Source of the DNA: Eurosta solidaginis
Lineage: Eukaryota; Arthropoda; Insecta; Diptera; Tephritidae
Direction of reading: 5' to 3'
NCBI RefSeq assembly: GCF_040869045.1
Contig: NC_090323.1
Location: 153,656,426 to 153,720,425 of the forward strand
DNA length: 64,000 bases
The translations under genes and the position numbers were made by a program. Of this stretch, positions 22,866 through 33,690 are shown piece by piece. Below the pieces are notes generated by a model. It was not told the DNA's origin. It did no database searches and saw only the letters and a list, made by a program, of their open reading frames with translations. Positions within the stretch are counted from its first letter, which is position 1, and each line of letters starts with the position of its first letter.

Positions 22866-23826
22866 CAATTTTGTAAAATGCATTATTTGATTTTAATAAT
22901 GAATAAAATAGAAAGAGAACACAATAGAGTGTTCACTCCACCCCCTCTTGCGTGTTTTCGTTGCGTGCGCTACCGCCGTATTGGCAGTCAAAAGTTCATT
23001 GCTTATCACACTACACATATCTCGTTCGGCGTTCGGCAAACAACAAATCTTCAAAAAGTTATGTGTCTCGTTTTAATGATGGAAATTGAAGCTTCAGGTA
23101 GGTTTTTTCCAAATAAATATTTTATAGATTTTGTTCATTAATAATGTAATTTATCGAATTCTGTATACGGAGAAATAGTGCATTTTTTAGAAATATTTTT
23201 TTTTTATTTGTTAAGCTGAAGGTTATACTTCCAAGTCCGTCCAAGCTTGAATTTTTTTTTCAGATTGTGTACATATGCTTTGAGATATAGAATAAAGTAG
23301 AATTAGCCACAGAAAACCGCAGATTAATTAATTGTGGAATTTCAAATGTTTAATGGAACAATTTTTTTTAAAAGCGTTTTCTATACTTGTTATTTTTTGG
23401 TTTGTTTAAGGTTCTCAAGGCACTTCAGGGGTTCGAATTTTGATTCGAAAATACCTATTCGACCGCATGCAAGCTCAGAATTTACCAAATTTGGACGAAA
23501 AATTAAACTCTTTACAACAGGAGTTTTGTCAAGCGAAAAATACTCTGACAAACAGATATCAGCTCTTAAGCACAATTTTTCACATTTGAAATCACAAATC
23601 AAGAAAAGTGACTGCAAGTACATAAAAAGGAAGATGTTTTCCTATCAAAGTACAAGTCTTGGTAGGAAAGAGGTTTTGAATTAACTGTTGCAGCAATACC
23701 GAAACGATGTGACTGTCCTCAGAAACATTTTAGTGACTCAGGTGAAAGATCTAAAAGGCGCAAAACTGCAGAACTCAGGTCTACAGTAAAGGACAAAGAC
23801 TTGATTATGCATGCTGCTTCAGTAGA

Positions 23827-26127
23827 GTAATCAAAAGTGGAAAGAGAGATGCTTCTAAAGTATTAAAAGACACTCAAAACTCTCCGACACGTGCAGCAAA
23901 ATACAAAAAGGCATTTTCAAACACTGGGAAAAAAGAAATCCACTATTTATCACCAATGCAAGCATTTAAAATGATGATTGATGCTGATCTAACAAGTGCT
24001 CAGTACGAAGTTATAAGGAACACATGTAAAAAATGTTTTCCCTGCTACACACTTATTTAAAAAGCAAAAAATGTATTGTATCCGCCTACTGAATCTATCA
24101 GAATTACATGCACTATTGCCGAATGTGATTTACAGCCCTTGGTCGATGCTACAGTGAAGCGCTTATTAACATATTTGGAAGTAGTTCTTTCAGCCCTTAA
24201 AGAACAAGAAAGATTGCCCCTGAAACTTATTTGCAAATGGGGATGCGACGGCTCACAGCAGTCACAATTTAAACAAAAACAAGAAAATGATACTGATTGT
24301 GATTCAAATATCTTCCAAACCTGTTTTGTTCCACTAAGGTTAGTCTGTGGAAAAAGCGATAAAGTCGTTTGGGAAAATCCAACGCCCTCTTCAGCTCGTT
24401 TTTTTCGTCCTTTGAGATTCCGGTTTGTGAAAAAAAGTGTGGACATAACTAAAGAGGAAATTGACTTCGTAACTGAATCTTTGAAATTTCTGTCAGCTAC
24501 GGATTTAGAATTAAATAGTTTAACCTTTAAAGTCATTCACGTGTTCGTCATGACAATGGTAGATGGCAAAGTGTGCAACGCTGCTTCTGACACAACTTCT
24601 ATCAGTAAGTGCTATATTTGTGGCGCTACATCCAAAGATTTTAATCAGCTGCATTTAAAGCACGATATTAACCACGAATGCCTTGAGTTTGCTTTATCTG
24701 TTTTGCACGCCAGGTTAAGACTCTTCGAGAGTATTCTCCATCTTGCCTACAAGTTGTCTGTTCGAAAATACAGAGAAAGAAAGACAGAAGCCGAAAAAAC
24801 GCTCGAGAAAGACAGGAAACTTGAAATCAAACGGAGATTCCGTAACGAGACTGGCTTGCTTGTTGATATGCCAAAAGCTAACTTTGGAAACACGAATGAT
24901 GGTAATACAAGCAGGAGATTTTTCAAAGGTCCAAAGTTAGCTGCTGAAATAGCCGGAATCAACTATGATCTCATTTATCGGTTAAAGGTCATATTGGAGA
25001 CAATTTCATGCGGACATAAAGTGGACTCGGAGAAGTATGATAAATATGCATTTGACACAGCTCAGTTGTACGTTGAATTATACCCATGGCACCCGATGAC
25101 ACCGACAATGCACAAAATACTTGTGCATGGTGCATTAATCATAAAAAATGCATTGGTGCCTATTGGGCAACTTTCGGAGGAGGCTGCAGAAGCAAGGACT
25201 AAACATTTTAGAACTTACCGCCAAGACTTCGCAAGAAAATTTTCCCGCGAAAACTGCAATAGAGACATTTTTAATCGACTTTTTTTAAGTTCAGACCCTT
25301 TATTTAGCAGCACTAGAAATGTGAAAAGAGGTAAATTAAAATCATATTGTCACGGATATTAGCATCACTAAGTTATCCCATCACTAAGGCAATGCTAAGG
25401 CCACGATAAGCAGTATTTACGTCAATAATCAAATCATGTATACACATATATAAGGCAGCCGAAATAAGTCACACACAGATGCATTTACTTATACGCCAAT
25501 GTATGCGCGAGAGACTGTAAACTACAAACATTCACATCAATAATTCAATCATTATGTATCTACATAAACGAATAAATAATTGCGTCTACACATATGTACG
25601 TATACGAGCAGCGGAGCGGCAATGCACAAACACATGCATATATCTTATCTGAGTTGTCACAAGAGAGAGCAATAATTTGTGCACGTAGTTGTGGCTGGCG
25701 ATTTTGTAGCCGAAACAAACTAGTAAGTTCTGGAAATCGAAGAGCTTAGAAGTATGCAGCGTAAACTATAAAAGCGGGGCAGGCGAGTAAGAAGTAATTC
25801 AGTTTGAGTTGAGCTATCAATCAGTTTGATTAAGCACGCGATCTGGCGGCCAATAGTAGAGTTTCATTTGAGTTATCAATCAGTTTGGTTATTAAGCCAG
25901 CGAGTAGCAAAGTATAAGTGTATTGTGAAGTACTTTAATAAAGGTCATTTTTCCATTATTCAATATTGGAGTTATTTATTCAACAGTTTAGTGATTCGAA
26001 CTTAGCAGAGGATTGCAAATAAGAGGATTTCCAAGTAAATTCGTTACAATATTTACCTGAAACGTTAAGTTTACACATTCCGGCCCAACCTAACGAATCT
26101 GATTCATCAGATAATGAAAATTTGTAA
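23827..26127 (+). pseudogene. Transib transposase (RAG1 core relative)
   Basis: One frame runs from about 23827 to 25347, broken by a TAA at 24058-24060. After the solo LTR it resumes in phase to a TAA at 26125-26127. Numbering from codon 24076: WGCDGS holds the likely first catalytic Asp (58), MVDGKVCNA the likely second (163), CYIC (179-182) with later His residues a zinc site, and GQLSEEAAEARTKHFRTYRQ the catalytic Glu (372). The last block matches the RAG1 region around its active-site Glu. Transib transposases cut and paste DNA at CAC-type termini and are accepted ancestors of the RAG recombinase core. N-terminal pieces are recognisable back to about 23480 in another frame. No function is expected from this copy. 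Confidence 0.8.
25348..26048 (+). mobile_element. Solo LTR of the Gypsy-2 family
   Basis: 701 bp, starting TGTCACGGATATTAGC and ending TTCGTTACA. It is the plus-strand counterpart of the LTRs at 41267-41937 and 47030-47700. It is flanked by ATAT at 25344-25347 and 26049-26052. It keeps a TATAAAA at 25767-25773 and an AATAAA at 25937-25942. A solo LTR normally arises by recombination between the two LTRs of an inserted element. Confidence 0.9.
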
Positions 26128-26524
26128 TTTTTTCCTTTAACTTGCTTCATTTTGCTTTAGTTCTTATTAATGTAAGATTATTGATTGAATTAAATATTTT
26201 TTTTGGTTCAAATGTATTTTATTTGACACCTTCTGTGGTATTGCATTAACTTTCCATGAAACTTGGCATTTGATAAATAAATAATTAAAACATTAATAAT
26301 TATGTCTATTTTATATAATATAACATATAAATACCAAAAAAAAAAAATTTAATTTTCTATTTATTCTAGTACAAAATGGTTGTATCTTTAAAGATACCAC
26401 GGTCATTTAAGGGTTAATAATATAATAGTTCAATAAAAAAAGTCCATTGTCTGAATGATGATGAATAAAAGTATTAAAGACTATAAAAAACGTTAAAATA
26501 GTTTTGGCCGCCTAGATTATCAAA

Positions 26525-28444
26525 ATACCGGTATGCGCGCTTTATTCCAGTGGCCCGTTATGCCGTTCGGCCTACACTCCGCACCTGCAATGTTCCAAAG
26601 AGCGCTGGATCAGGTTATCGGACCGGAGATGGAACCATACGCTTTCGCATACCTCGATGACGTAATCATCATAGGAACGCAACTTGAAAGAAGTAATGCT
26701 ACAACTGCAGCGCGAACCTCAGAATAAATCCGGATAAATGCGAATTTTTCAAGAAGGAAATCCGATACCTAGGACACGTAATAAGCGACAGGGGAATTCA
26801 CACCGACCCCGAGAAAGTTGCAGCCATCAAACCTGAAAGCACCAACGAACGCGAAAGGGGTGCGTCAATATCTTGGTATAGCATCTTGGTACCGACGGTT
26901 CGTGCCCGACTTCGCCACGATCAGCCAGTCACTCACAACCCTGCTGAAAAAGGGAAAACACTGGAAGTGGGGGGCCGAACAACAAGAAGCCTTCGAGGTC
27001 TTAAAGGAAAAACTCACGACACTTGCCTGTCCGGACTTCACCAAGGCCTTCACCTTACAAATGGACGCAAGCAATGTCGGGCTGGGTGCCGTATTGACAC
27101 AGGACTTGGAGGGCGGAGAACGCGTGATCGCGTACGCCAGCAGGAAACTCAACAAGGCGGAATCCAACTACTCGCCCACCGAGAATGCCTCGCGATCGTC
27201 TTGAGAATACGCAAAGTGAGGCCATACTTGAAAGGGTACCGATTCAAGGTAATCACTGACCATATCTCCCTAAAGTGGCTAAACTCCTTCGAAAGCCCCT
27301 CCGGCCGTGTAGCACGATGGGCCGTGGAACTTAAACAGCACACCTTCGACATCGAGTACAGGAAAGGAAAGCTGAACCTGGTAGCGGACGCACTATCACG
27401 ACAGCCACTGGAGACCCCACGACTAGAACGACAACATAGCGTCCATGCAAGTGGTGGAACAAGCGCGTGAACGAAGTGCGCACTAACCCAGAGAAATATG
27501 CAGACTACATAATACTACATAATACTGTACCGCCATATTCCCTGCCGGTTACACGATGAAGAAGCGGTCCCTTGGAAATTTTGTGTGCCCACACTACTGC
27601 GACAACGGGTATTAGGAGAAAACCACGATATCCCAAGCGCTGAGCACATGGGTATCCGCCGGACGGTAGCGCGGATTGCCCACCGGTACTACTGGCCCGG
27701 CATATTGCGGAACATCAGTCGGTAAGTACGACAGTGCGGGTCTTGCCAGAAGTACAAGGAAGCACAGCAAAAGCCGGCTGGAAAGATGCTGACACAGGTG
27801 GCCGCGGCATGCGTCATCGAACCACTCCCACGACCCACACACGGGAACACGATGCTATTAATATTTTTCGACCGCTGTAGCAAATGGGTGGAACTGATCC
27901 CCATGAGGCGTGCTACAGCAGAGGGCCTACGCCGCACGTTCAGAGAACGCATCGTCGCAAGATTTGGTGCTCCCAAGATACTAATATCGGACAACGGCGT
28001 CCAGTTCACCAGCATAATGCGGCAGCGTTACCTCAAGGAAATGGGGATACGACAACAATTCACGGCGCCCTACACCCCGCAAGAAAACCGAACGGAACGA
28101 GCGAACAGAACTGTCAAGAGAATCATAGCACAACTCACCAGATCACAGCACAACAGATGGGACGACCTTCTCCCAAAGATCGAGCTGGCCATCAACACCA
28201 GTGTGACCGCGTCCACAGGATACAGTGCAGCCTTCCTCGTACAAAGGCAGGAAACCCCAACTACCAGGGGCATTGTTTGACGAGGTCAACCTTGGGAAGG
28301 GCACAGCTACCACCACGGCAGAAGAGAAATCCGACAGAATGCAAGAGGCATTTAAAATAGTGAGGCAGAACATGGAGCGAGCGGCGGCAGACCAAGCACA
28401 GCACTACATTGTTCGTTTTTCTTTTGCTTCGAAGATCTACTGGT
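26525..28444 (+). pseudogene. Gypsy-1 pol, RT palm to integrase
   Basis: RT resumes with LFQWPVMPFGLHSAPAMF and the YLDD active site (AYLDDVIIIG, about 26650-26680). RT thumb and RNase H follow (GIASWYRRFVPDF; LQMDASNVGLGAVL; ITDHISLKWL; LVADALSR) across frameshifts near 26700 and 27185. Integrase shows the His pair (AEHMGIRR...AHRYYWPG) and Cys pair (CGSCQ) of the zinc domain near 27640-27755. The core has ISDNGVQF and PQENRTERANRTV. The first catalytic Asp, expected just before EPLPRPTHGN, is not seen. The C-terminal GPY/F region is absent; the frame degenerates at 28410-28444, directly before ORF3. Confidence 0.8.
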
Positions 28445-28456
28445 AAACAATTTACA

Positions 28457-30025
28457 ATGGAGCGCTACAACGCTAAACTGACCAACAACGTCAAGCGTAT
28501 GCGCCAGCGCTACGAGGAAGAGGAAGCAAAGCGTCCTAGAGTCGTACTGCTGGAATGAGCTACAGGCGCCGACGTCAACAACATGCGCGCAAACACGTAC
28601 GCTGACGTCGCACGCACCACTACGCCGTCAAACACTACTGGCGCCGACGTCAAAAACATGCGCGCAACTTCACTCGCAAACACGTACGCTGACGTCTCAC
28701 GCACCACTACACCGTCAAACACTCCCGGCAAACACTGCATGCGCCGATTCCAACACCACGAACACTGAATCAGCCGCAGCCGCAACTTATGCCGGCACCA
28801 ACGTCAGACGCCCAGCGGAAGCAGCCAGACGGGCAACCGAACTTATAGTACGCACCACGCGCATGTCGAAATGGGAGGAAGACGCGGCCAAGGACCACAA
28901 TAGGACCAGAACATCACAACAAACAGCCACTCTAAATAGGATAGACGTGGAGGCAGGGCAGTTGCCGGCAATCATCGAGCTCTCCTCGTGTGAGGACACA
29001 GCTCCACCGGAACAACAACAGTCGGCAATCATCGAGCTCTCCTCGGATGAGGACACAGTTCCACCGGAGAGGGAACCGCCTATGAAAATATTCCCGGCAG
29101 GACCAGGCGGCATACCCCTCTATGCAACTGACCTCAACGCCCTCAAAGGATCTAAATGGTTGACTGACACCGTCATTGACGCTTGGGAAAAGGGACTGGA
29201 AGAGCAACAAGGACAACAAAATACGACTCTCCGCCCATTCATGATCTGGCAGCTGACCCAGAAGAGGAACATAGGGGAAAACTACCGACGCATACACCGC
29301 TGGGTCCGGAACTTCAACCTGTTTGGTAAGAGCGTGATCCTCGCACCTCGCAACGCAGCCAAACACTGATACCTGCTCGGTCTGGCGAATGCAGCAGTCA
29401 CACACCACGTCACTGACATGGAATGCTGGCAGGAGCGGTACGTATGGGTAGCGGACTCGATGCACAGGGCCAAAGTTCTGAACGCAACGCAGGCTTGGGT
29501 GGATTTCCTACGGTGGGAATACATGCAGCGGTACAGGCACAACGGGTTTTAGGGTCAGGTACCACAACAATACAACAACAACGACTGTGGCGTCTACGTG
29601 GCCGGAAACATGGAAATGGTATTGCGATATACGGGGAGCGGAGAAGGAATACCCGGACTGTGTAGACAGCCGTTCACGGAAGACATGGCGAGCCAAAAAC
29701 GCATAGAAATGCTGACCCGGTTCCTACGGGACGGCCGAAAACCGAAGGAGGCGACACAAACTACTACCGCCAAATACCACCCTCACACAATTCCACAATC
29801 AAGCAACGAAGACAACACTCACTCCCCACGAACCCTAACACCGAACCCGAAACGAAGCCACGACTGACAACAGAAGGCCACCAAGTATTGACGATCGAGG
29901 TCCAAGACGCGGATGGATCGATACTGGACCTATTCCCGGAGATAGCAAGGGAAGTACGTTACATATTCCGACGCATCGCCGAAGGCAAAGCCCGCTCCCG
30001 AATACGGTTCCAAACAGCGAAGTAG
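28457..30025 (+). pseudogene. Gypsy-1 ORF3: SIM-containing Ulp1/SENP-like cysteine protease (C48 type)
   Basis: An ATG at 28457 opens a charged N-terminus (MERYNAKLTNNVKRMRQRYE). A stop at about 28556 follows, then two GADV(N/K)NMRA...TTTPSNT repeats. After a frameshift, the 28750-29867 frame holds two copies of AIIELSS(C/D)EDT, resembling SUMO-interacting motifs (28968-29012 and 29025-29069). The protease signature comes next: SKWLTDTVIDAW (from 29151), His codon 29364-29366, Asp in WVADSMH (29454-29456), Gln 29568-29570 and Cys in NNNDCGVYV (29586-29588), with the Q-x5-C spacing of Ulp1. In-frame stops lie at 29367-29369 and 29550-29552. A last segment in another frame ends at 30025. Ulp1/SENP enzymes remove or mature SUMO-like modifiers; whether this one did is unknown. 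Confidence 0.75.
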
Positions 30026-30065
30026 GCGCACATACGGATCCCAAGGGCTGACTCTCCGAAGTTGG

Positions 30066-30079
30066 CGGGGGTGGGGGGA
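30066..30079 (+). promoter_or_regulatory. Gypsy-1 polypurine tract
   Basis: CGGGGGTGGGGGGA lies directly before the 3' LTR (30080), where plus-strand DNA synthesis would be primed. One C and one T interrupt the purines. Confidence 0.65.
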
Positions 30080-31382
30080 TCCCCACACCATATGGATCAC
30101 AACCATTAACACAACGTTAACACAACAGACGGTCACAAAAGGCCTTAGCAACACAACAAACCAACAAGTCTCAGCAACACAACGAGCGGTCGCAAAACTT
30201 AACAGCAACACGACAAACCAACAAGTCTCAGCAACACAACGAGCGGTCGCAACACTTAACAGCAACACGACAAACCAACAAGTCTTAGCAACACAACGAT
30301 CGGTCGCAACACTTATCAACAACACGGCCAACCAACAAGTCTCAGCAACACAACGAGCGGTCACAAAATGTAACCGCAACACGGTGACCATGGTAACGCA
30401 ACCATCTGAGCTAGCAACACCAAACACAACAGCCATAAAAGAAGCGACACAGCAGCACAGTAGTCAGTTAGCACGGACCGGAGATACCAGTGAAACGCAC
30501 CTCGAATGTGTCGGTTCTACCACCAATAGAGATCGTTTCATAGGAGTCAGTCGTGGCTTCAAGTTGTGAATGTGTTGGTTCTACCACCAAACACCGCTTG
30601 AGACTTCGTACACACCCGCGTAGACAAAGGTCCTGCCAGAGTAACGCGAACAGGTGACGTCCGCTCGCCGACGTCGACCGTAACGCGACAGGAATAAACC
30701 ACATCGCAGCGACGCGACCGCCCCAACGCCACCGAGCCGCCAGTAAGACGCCGACGCAAGTCGCGACGGATGACTGCAGCAGGAAGAGACGCCGACAAAG
30801 CGTGGCAGAGCATCGCCCAGCAATAGAAGTATACGCCGACGCAAGGCGCGGCAAAGCATCTCCTCAGTAATACAAGTAGACTCCGACGAAGGCACGACAG
30901 AGCACCGCAGCAGGAAGGGACGCCGACGCAAGTCGAGAGAGGCGTGGCAGAGCATCTGCCCAGTAATACAAGTAGACGCCGACGCAATGCGCGGCAGAGC
31001 AACGCCTCAGCGATACAAGTAGACGCCGACGTAAGGCAAGACAGAACACCGCAGCAGAGAGAGACGCCGCCATAAGGCGCGACAGGGCACAGACGCCACA
31101 TACTAACGGGGTCCGTCTAACGAAATGCGGCCGGACCATTAAGGCCCGCCACCACAGTCGAGGATACCGCAAGATAATCTAAGTGAATTTGAAAATGAAG
31201 TATACAAACATTATATTATATTATAGTATATTAAGCAATCAATCGATAAAGTGAAGTGTTATATTAAATCGACTTGCAAGGTGCCCCTTAAAACAAATTT
31301 ATTGTAAACGAACCCCGAACACGGCGAGTATATCCCAGCAATTATTAAAGAAGCAACGGGGCCACGGAAAAGCTTCGTTACA
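30080..31382 (+). repeat. Gypsy-1 3' LTR
   Basis: About 1303 bp, about 155 bp longer than the 5' LTR. Both have four 57-bp units (30153-30380 here). The excess comes from extra copies of a GC-rich unit (GACGCCGACGCAAGGCGCGGCAGAGCA type) between about 30740 and 31090. It ends TCGTTACA and is followed by unrelated DNA. Several substitutions versus the 5' LTR show an old insertion. Confidence 0.85.
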
Positions 31383-33152
31383 TAGCTCTTATGAGAATCT
31401 TTGCATACTGATATTATTATCGCAATTTTTTAGTTACCAAAAAGCCTCGTCTGAGTAGGTAACCACAAAAACTAATAATGAACAAAAATAAAAGTTTTGC
31501 CCTTGAAACCTTGCCCAGGTAAGCGTACCGTCATCGAAACAGCTGCCAAAGCTTTTTTTTACCTTCAGGAACAATATCTTCGGCAGCGAAAAGGGCTTAA
31601 CGGCAACAAATTGAAGTGATTCGGCTAGCCGCAATCGATGTTGTGGCTAACCCTTAAATAAAAGGGCAATATCAGGCCCTCCAGAGCTTCTGAAAAAAGA
31701 AGAGGCTGGCAAGTGAGCGGACGACTAGTTTTAATCGGTCCGTTCCGCGCAACCATATTGAGCAGCAGTAAGCGCTACCTTTGTGTAAGAGGAGTGGGCC
31801 CAAGAGCTATAAAAACGCTTCTCAACCCAAAGTTAAATGAAAACTTCAAGAAAGGTGCAATGCATTTTAGTTAAATGCAGTTTTCTGGGAGAAAGGGAAT
31901 TCCAAAACTATGGAAATTTACTCTTACACAGTCATTTACCCCTTTGTTCGTCCTAGCTATGAAATGTATCCCAGGTGTACCTGGAACTAGGGCAAAGGCG
32001 ACTACTCCTTCAGCGGCTTGCTGGCTCGTATCTACATACACCATAGAAGCTAATTCCAGTTCGAAACTGGAACCTACTTGCGAGGTCTTGACAAAAACCT
32101 GGCCTTGCAAAATTTAGAACCAAACAACGCTCCAGATGAAACTAAATCGAAATTGTGTCCCTGATCCGAAAAGTATATGTACTGAATGTATGCACATCGA
32201 CTTTTTCAAAGGAGTTCGGCTCTACCGAAACCAAAGACATTCTGCATTACGTTAGATGGATAAATTTGTTAAATTTCCTACATTTTAAACTAACTCATCA
32301 AGTGAGATTGCAATGGGCCAGCCGAGCTAAGAGTGCTCCTCTGCTCTGTTGTGGAGGGCAGCCGCTCTAACCTAACGTTACCTATTCGCACCTTTTTCCA
32401 AAACATTCTGAATCCGGTCCTGATATATACTTATATGTCTGCAGCAGAGAAACAATTGTTTATAATGCCCGCGTTCTTTGAAAATCATTGCAGTTTCAAC
32501 TTCCACTTGAAAAGTTTTATTATTGAACATTTTGTGCTATGCAAAATTAGTGGAAATATGCAAGTGGCGCAATGCGGCGCGGCATGTGGAGCACGCGCTT
32601 TTCGTATGTAGCAAGCAAGTAAGTGCGGTATGCTGCATTGCCTCGCGCACTTCTCAATGTTAGCTGCTGGCGATTGTCGGCTGGCATTCTTTGTCGCCGT
32701 TTATCTTAAATAGCTTGAAATTTATGATGACACTTACGGCCGCGCAGCTGCAATGGGGGTGGAGTGGAGAGCAGAACCCTGGCGATGTTGGAAGCTGAGG
32801 TGCCAGCGGCGGTGGTGTCATTACTACTTCTTTGCTACGCGCCGACATACTCTTTGGGGTTTGTACCTACTTTTAAACATAAATACTTGTATGCGCGTTT
32901 GTGTGTGCGCGGTGCTACTTCACTAACTTCATTATTATCATTGTTGTTTCTTTACTGTCGTTGTTATTGTAATTTAGCAGTTCGTTTAACTTTAATGAAT
33001 CTACAAGCGAATGTATAAAGCATAATCAACTTTGTTTAAGCGACTTAAACTATGAGTTTTTTTCTTTCGTTTGTTTCAGAAGCGCTGAAATTCTCATCCG
33101 GCTTATGAAATATTCTAAAGACATAGTTTTAGTTTTTAATTTAAAATTGAAG
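31383..33152. other. No gene seen
   Basis: Mixed sequence with short frames only. The frames at 31871-32117 overlap on both strands and have no recognisable domain. A locally GC-richer stretch at 32560-32690 has no feature I can name. Confidence 0.4.
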
Positions 33153-33463
33153 TTCTTCGAGTAGAAGATGGGGTGCCAATACCTCAGAATCCAGGGCCCG
33201 CCTCCACATCACATTTTAAAGGGGTCTTCAAATAGAAGATGATGTGGCTCATTAGAGCGAAACCTCAGAGTTCCCTATGCTCGCCCCAAATTAAATAAAT
33301 AAAAAAGAGGTTCTTCGAGTAGAAGATGGGGTGCCAATACCTCAGCACCCAGTGCTCGCCTCCACATCACATTTTGAAAGGGGTCTTCAAATAGAAGATG
33401 AGGTGGCTCATTAGAGCGAAACCTCAGAGTTCCCTATGCTCGCCCCAAATTAAATAAATAAAG
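33153..33463. repeat. 158-bp tandem duplication
   Basis: Two copies, from 33153 and 33311, each starting TTCTTCGAGTAGAAGATGGG. Within each copy a second, related half begins GTCTTCAAATAGAAGATG, so each unit is itself an old dimer. Units end in AAATTAAATAAATA. Confidence 0.85.
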
Positions 33464-33690
33464 GTGTATTGATGCTTTGCATCGTCCCGTGTTTTAAATA
33501 CGCCATAAACTAAATACATAAAGGTGCTTTGCACACTCCAGGTACACTGTACCAGTGCTTTGCACCCTTCAGGTACACCATAAAAAATGCTTGGTTGCAG
33601 TGGGCTTTGAACCCGCAACCCCAAACGTTTGAGTCGGGTACGTCATCCACTGTGCCACGACTCAAACGCCTACAAGCACATCAAATTACT
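33464..33690 (-). mobile_element. tRNA-derived SINE (family S2)
   Basis: On the minus strand at about 33664-33592 there is an A box TGGCACAGTGG and a B-box-like GGTTCAAAGCC. A T-arm forms from GCGGG/CCCAC around TTCAAAG, and an acceptor-like pairing joins GTCGTGG with CTGCAAC. The anticodon stem is poor, so it is not a functional tRNA gene. The body carries two copies of a GTGTACCTG...GTGCAAAGCAC segment. Its minus-strand 3' end abuts the 158-bp duplication, which may be part of its tail. Confidence 0.65.

Larger units (their letters stand above)
22866..26524 (+). mobile_element. Transib (RAG1-like) DNA transposon inserted in Gypsy-1 RT
   Basis: Gypsy-1 RT coding stops near 22860 and resumes at about 26530. 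Between them lies a RAG1/Transib-type transposase (see 23827-26127) with AT-rich flanks. The junctions are only approximate: I could not identify CAC-type terminal inverted repeats or a 5-bp target duplication, and about 45 RT codons appear missing, so the insertion was accompanied or followed by deletion. A 701-bp solo LTR (25348-26048) is nested inside. Confidence 0.7.
19606..31382 (+). mobile_element. Gypsy-1: Ty3/Gypsy LTR retrotransposon with Ulp1-like third ORF, defective
   Basis: Two long direct repeats (19606-20753 and 30080-31382) bound a region with, in order, a tRNA-Lys-like primer site, gag with zinc knuckle, protease (DTGAS), RT, RNase H, integrase and a third ORF. Order PR-RT-RH-IN is Ty3/Gypsy. 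About 3.66 kb of foreign DNA (22866-26524) splits RT and some RT codons are lost there. Frameshifts and stops occur in gag, pol and ORF3. No target-site duplication is visible next to the LTRs. The third ORF occupies the position of env in errantiviruses but is unrelated to env. Confidence 0.85.

Noticed and set aside
22866..26524. Intron within Gypsy-1 pol
   Set aside because: The segment encodes a transposase, carries a solo LTR and is accompanied by loss of RT codons; an insertion explains it.
28457..30025. Env-like gene in the errantivirus position
   Set aside because: No signal peptide, transmembrane segment or furin-type site can be seen; the motifs are those of a cysteine protease.
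31871..32117. Overlapping plus and minus frames of about 80 codons as a host exon
   Set aside because: Sense and antisense frames of equal length in the same place, with no motif to favour either.
33592..33664. Functional tRNA gene on the minus strand
   Set aside because: A and B boxes are good but the anticodon stem is poor and a SINE-like body follows; better read as a SINE head.
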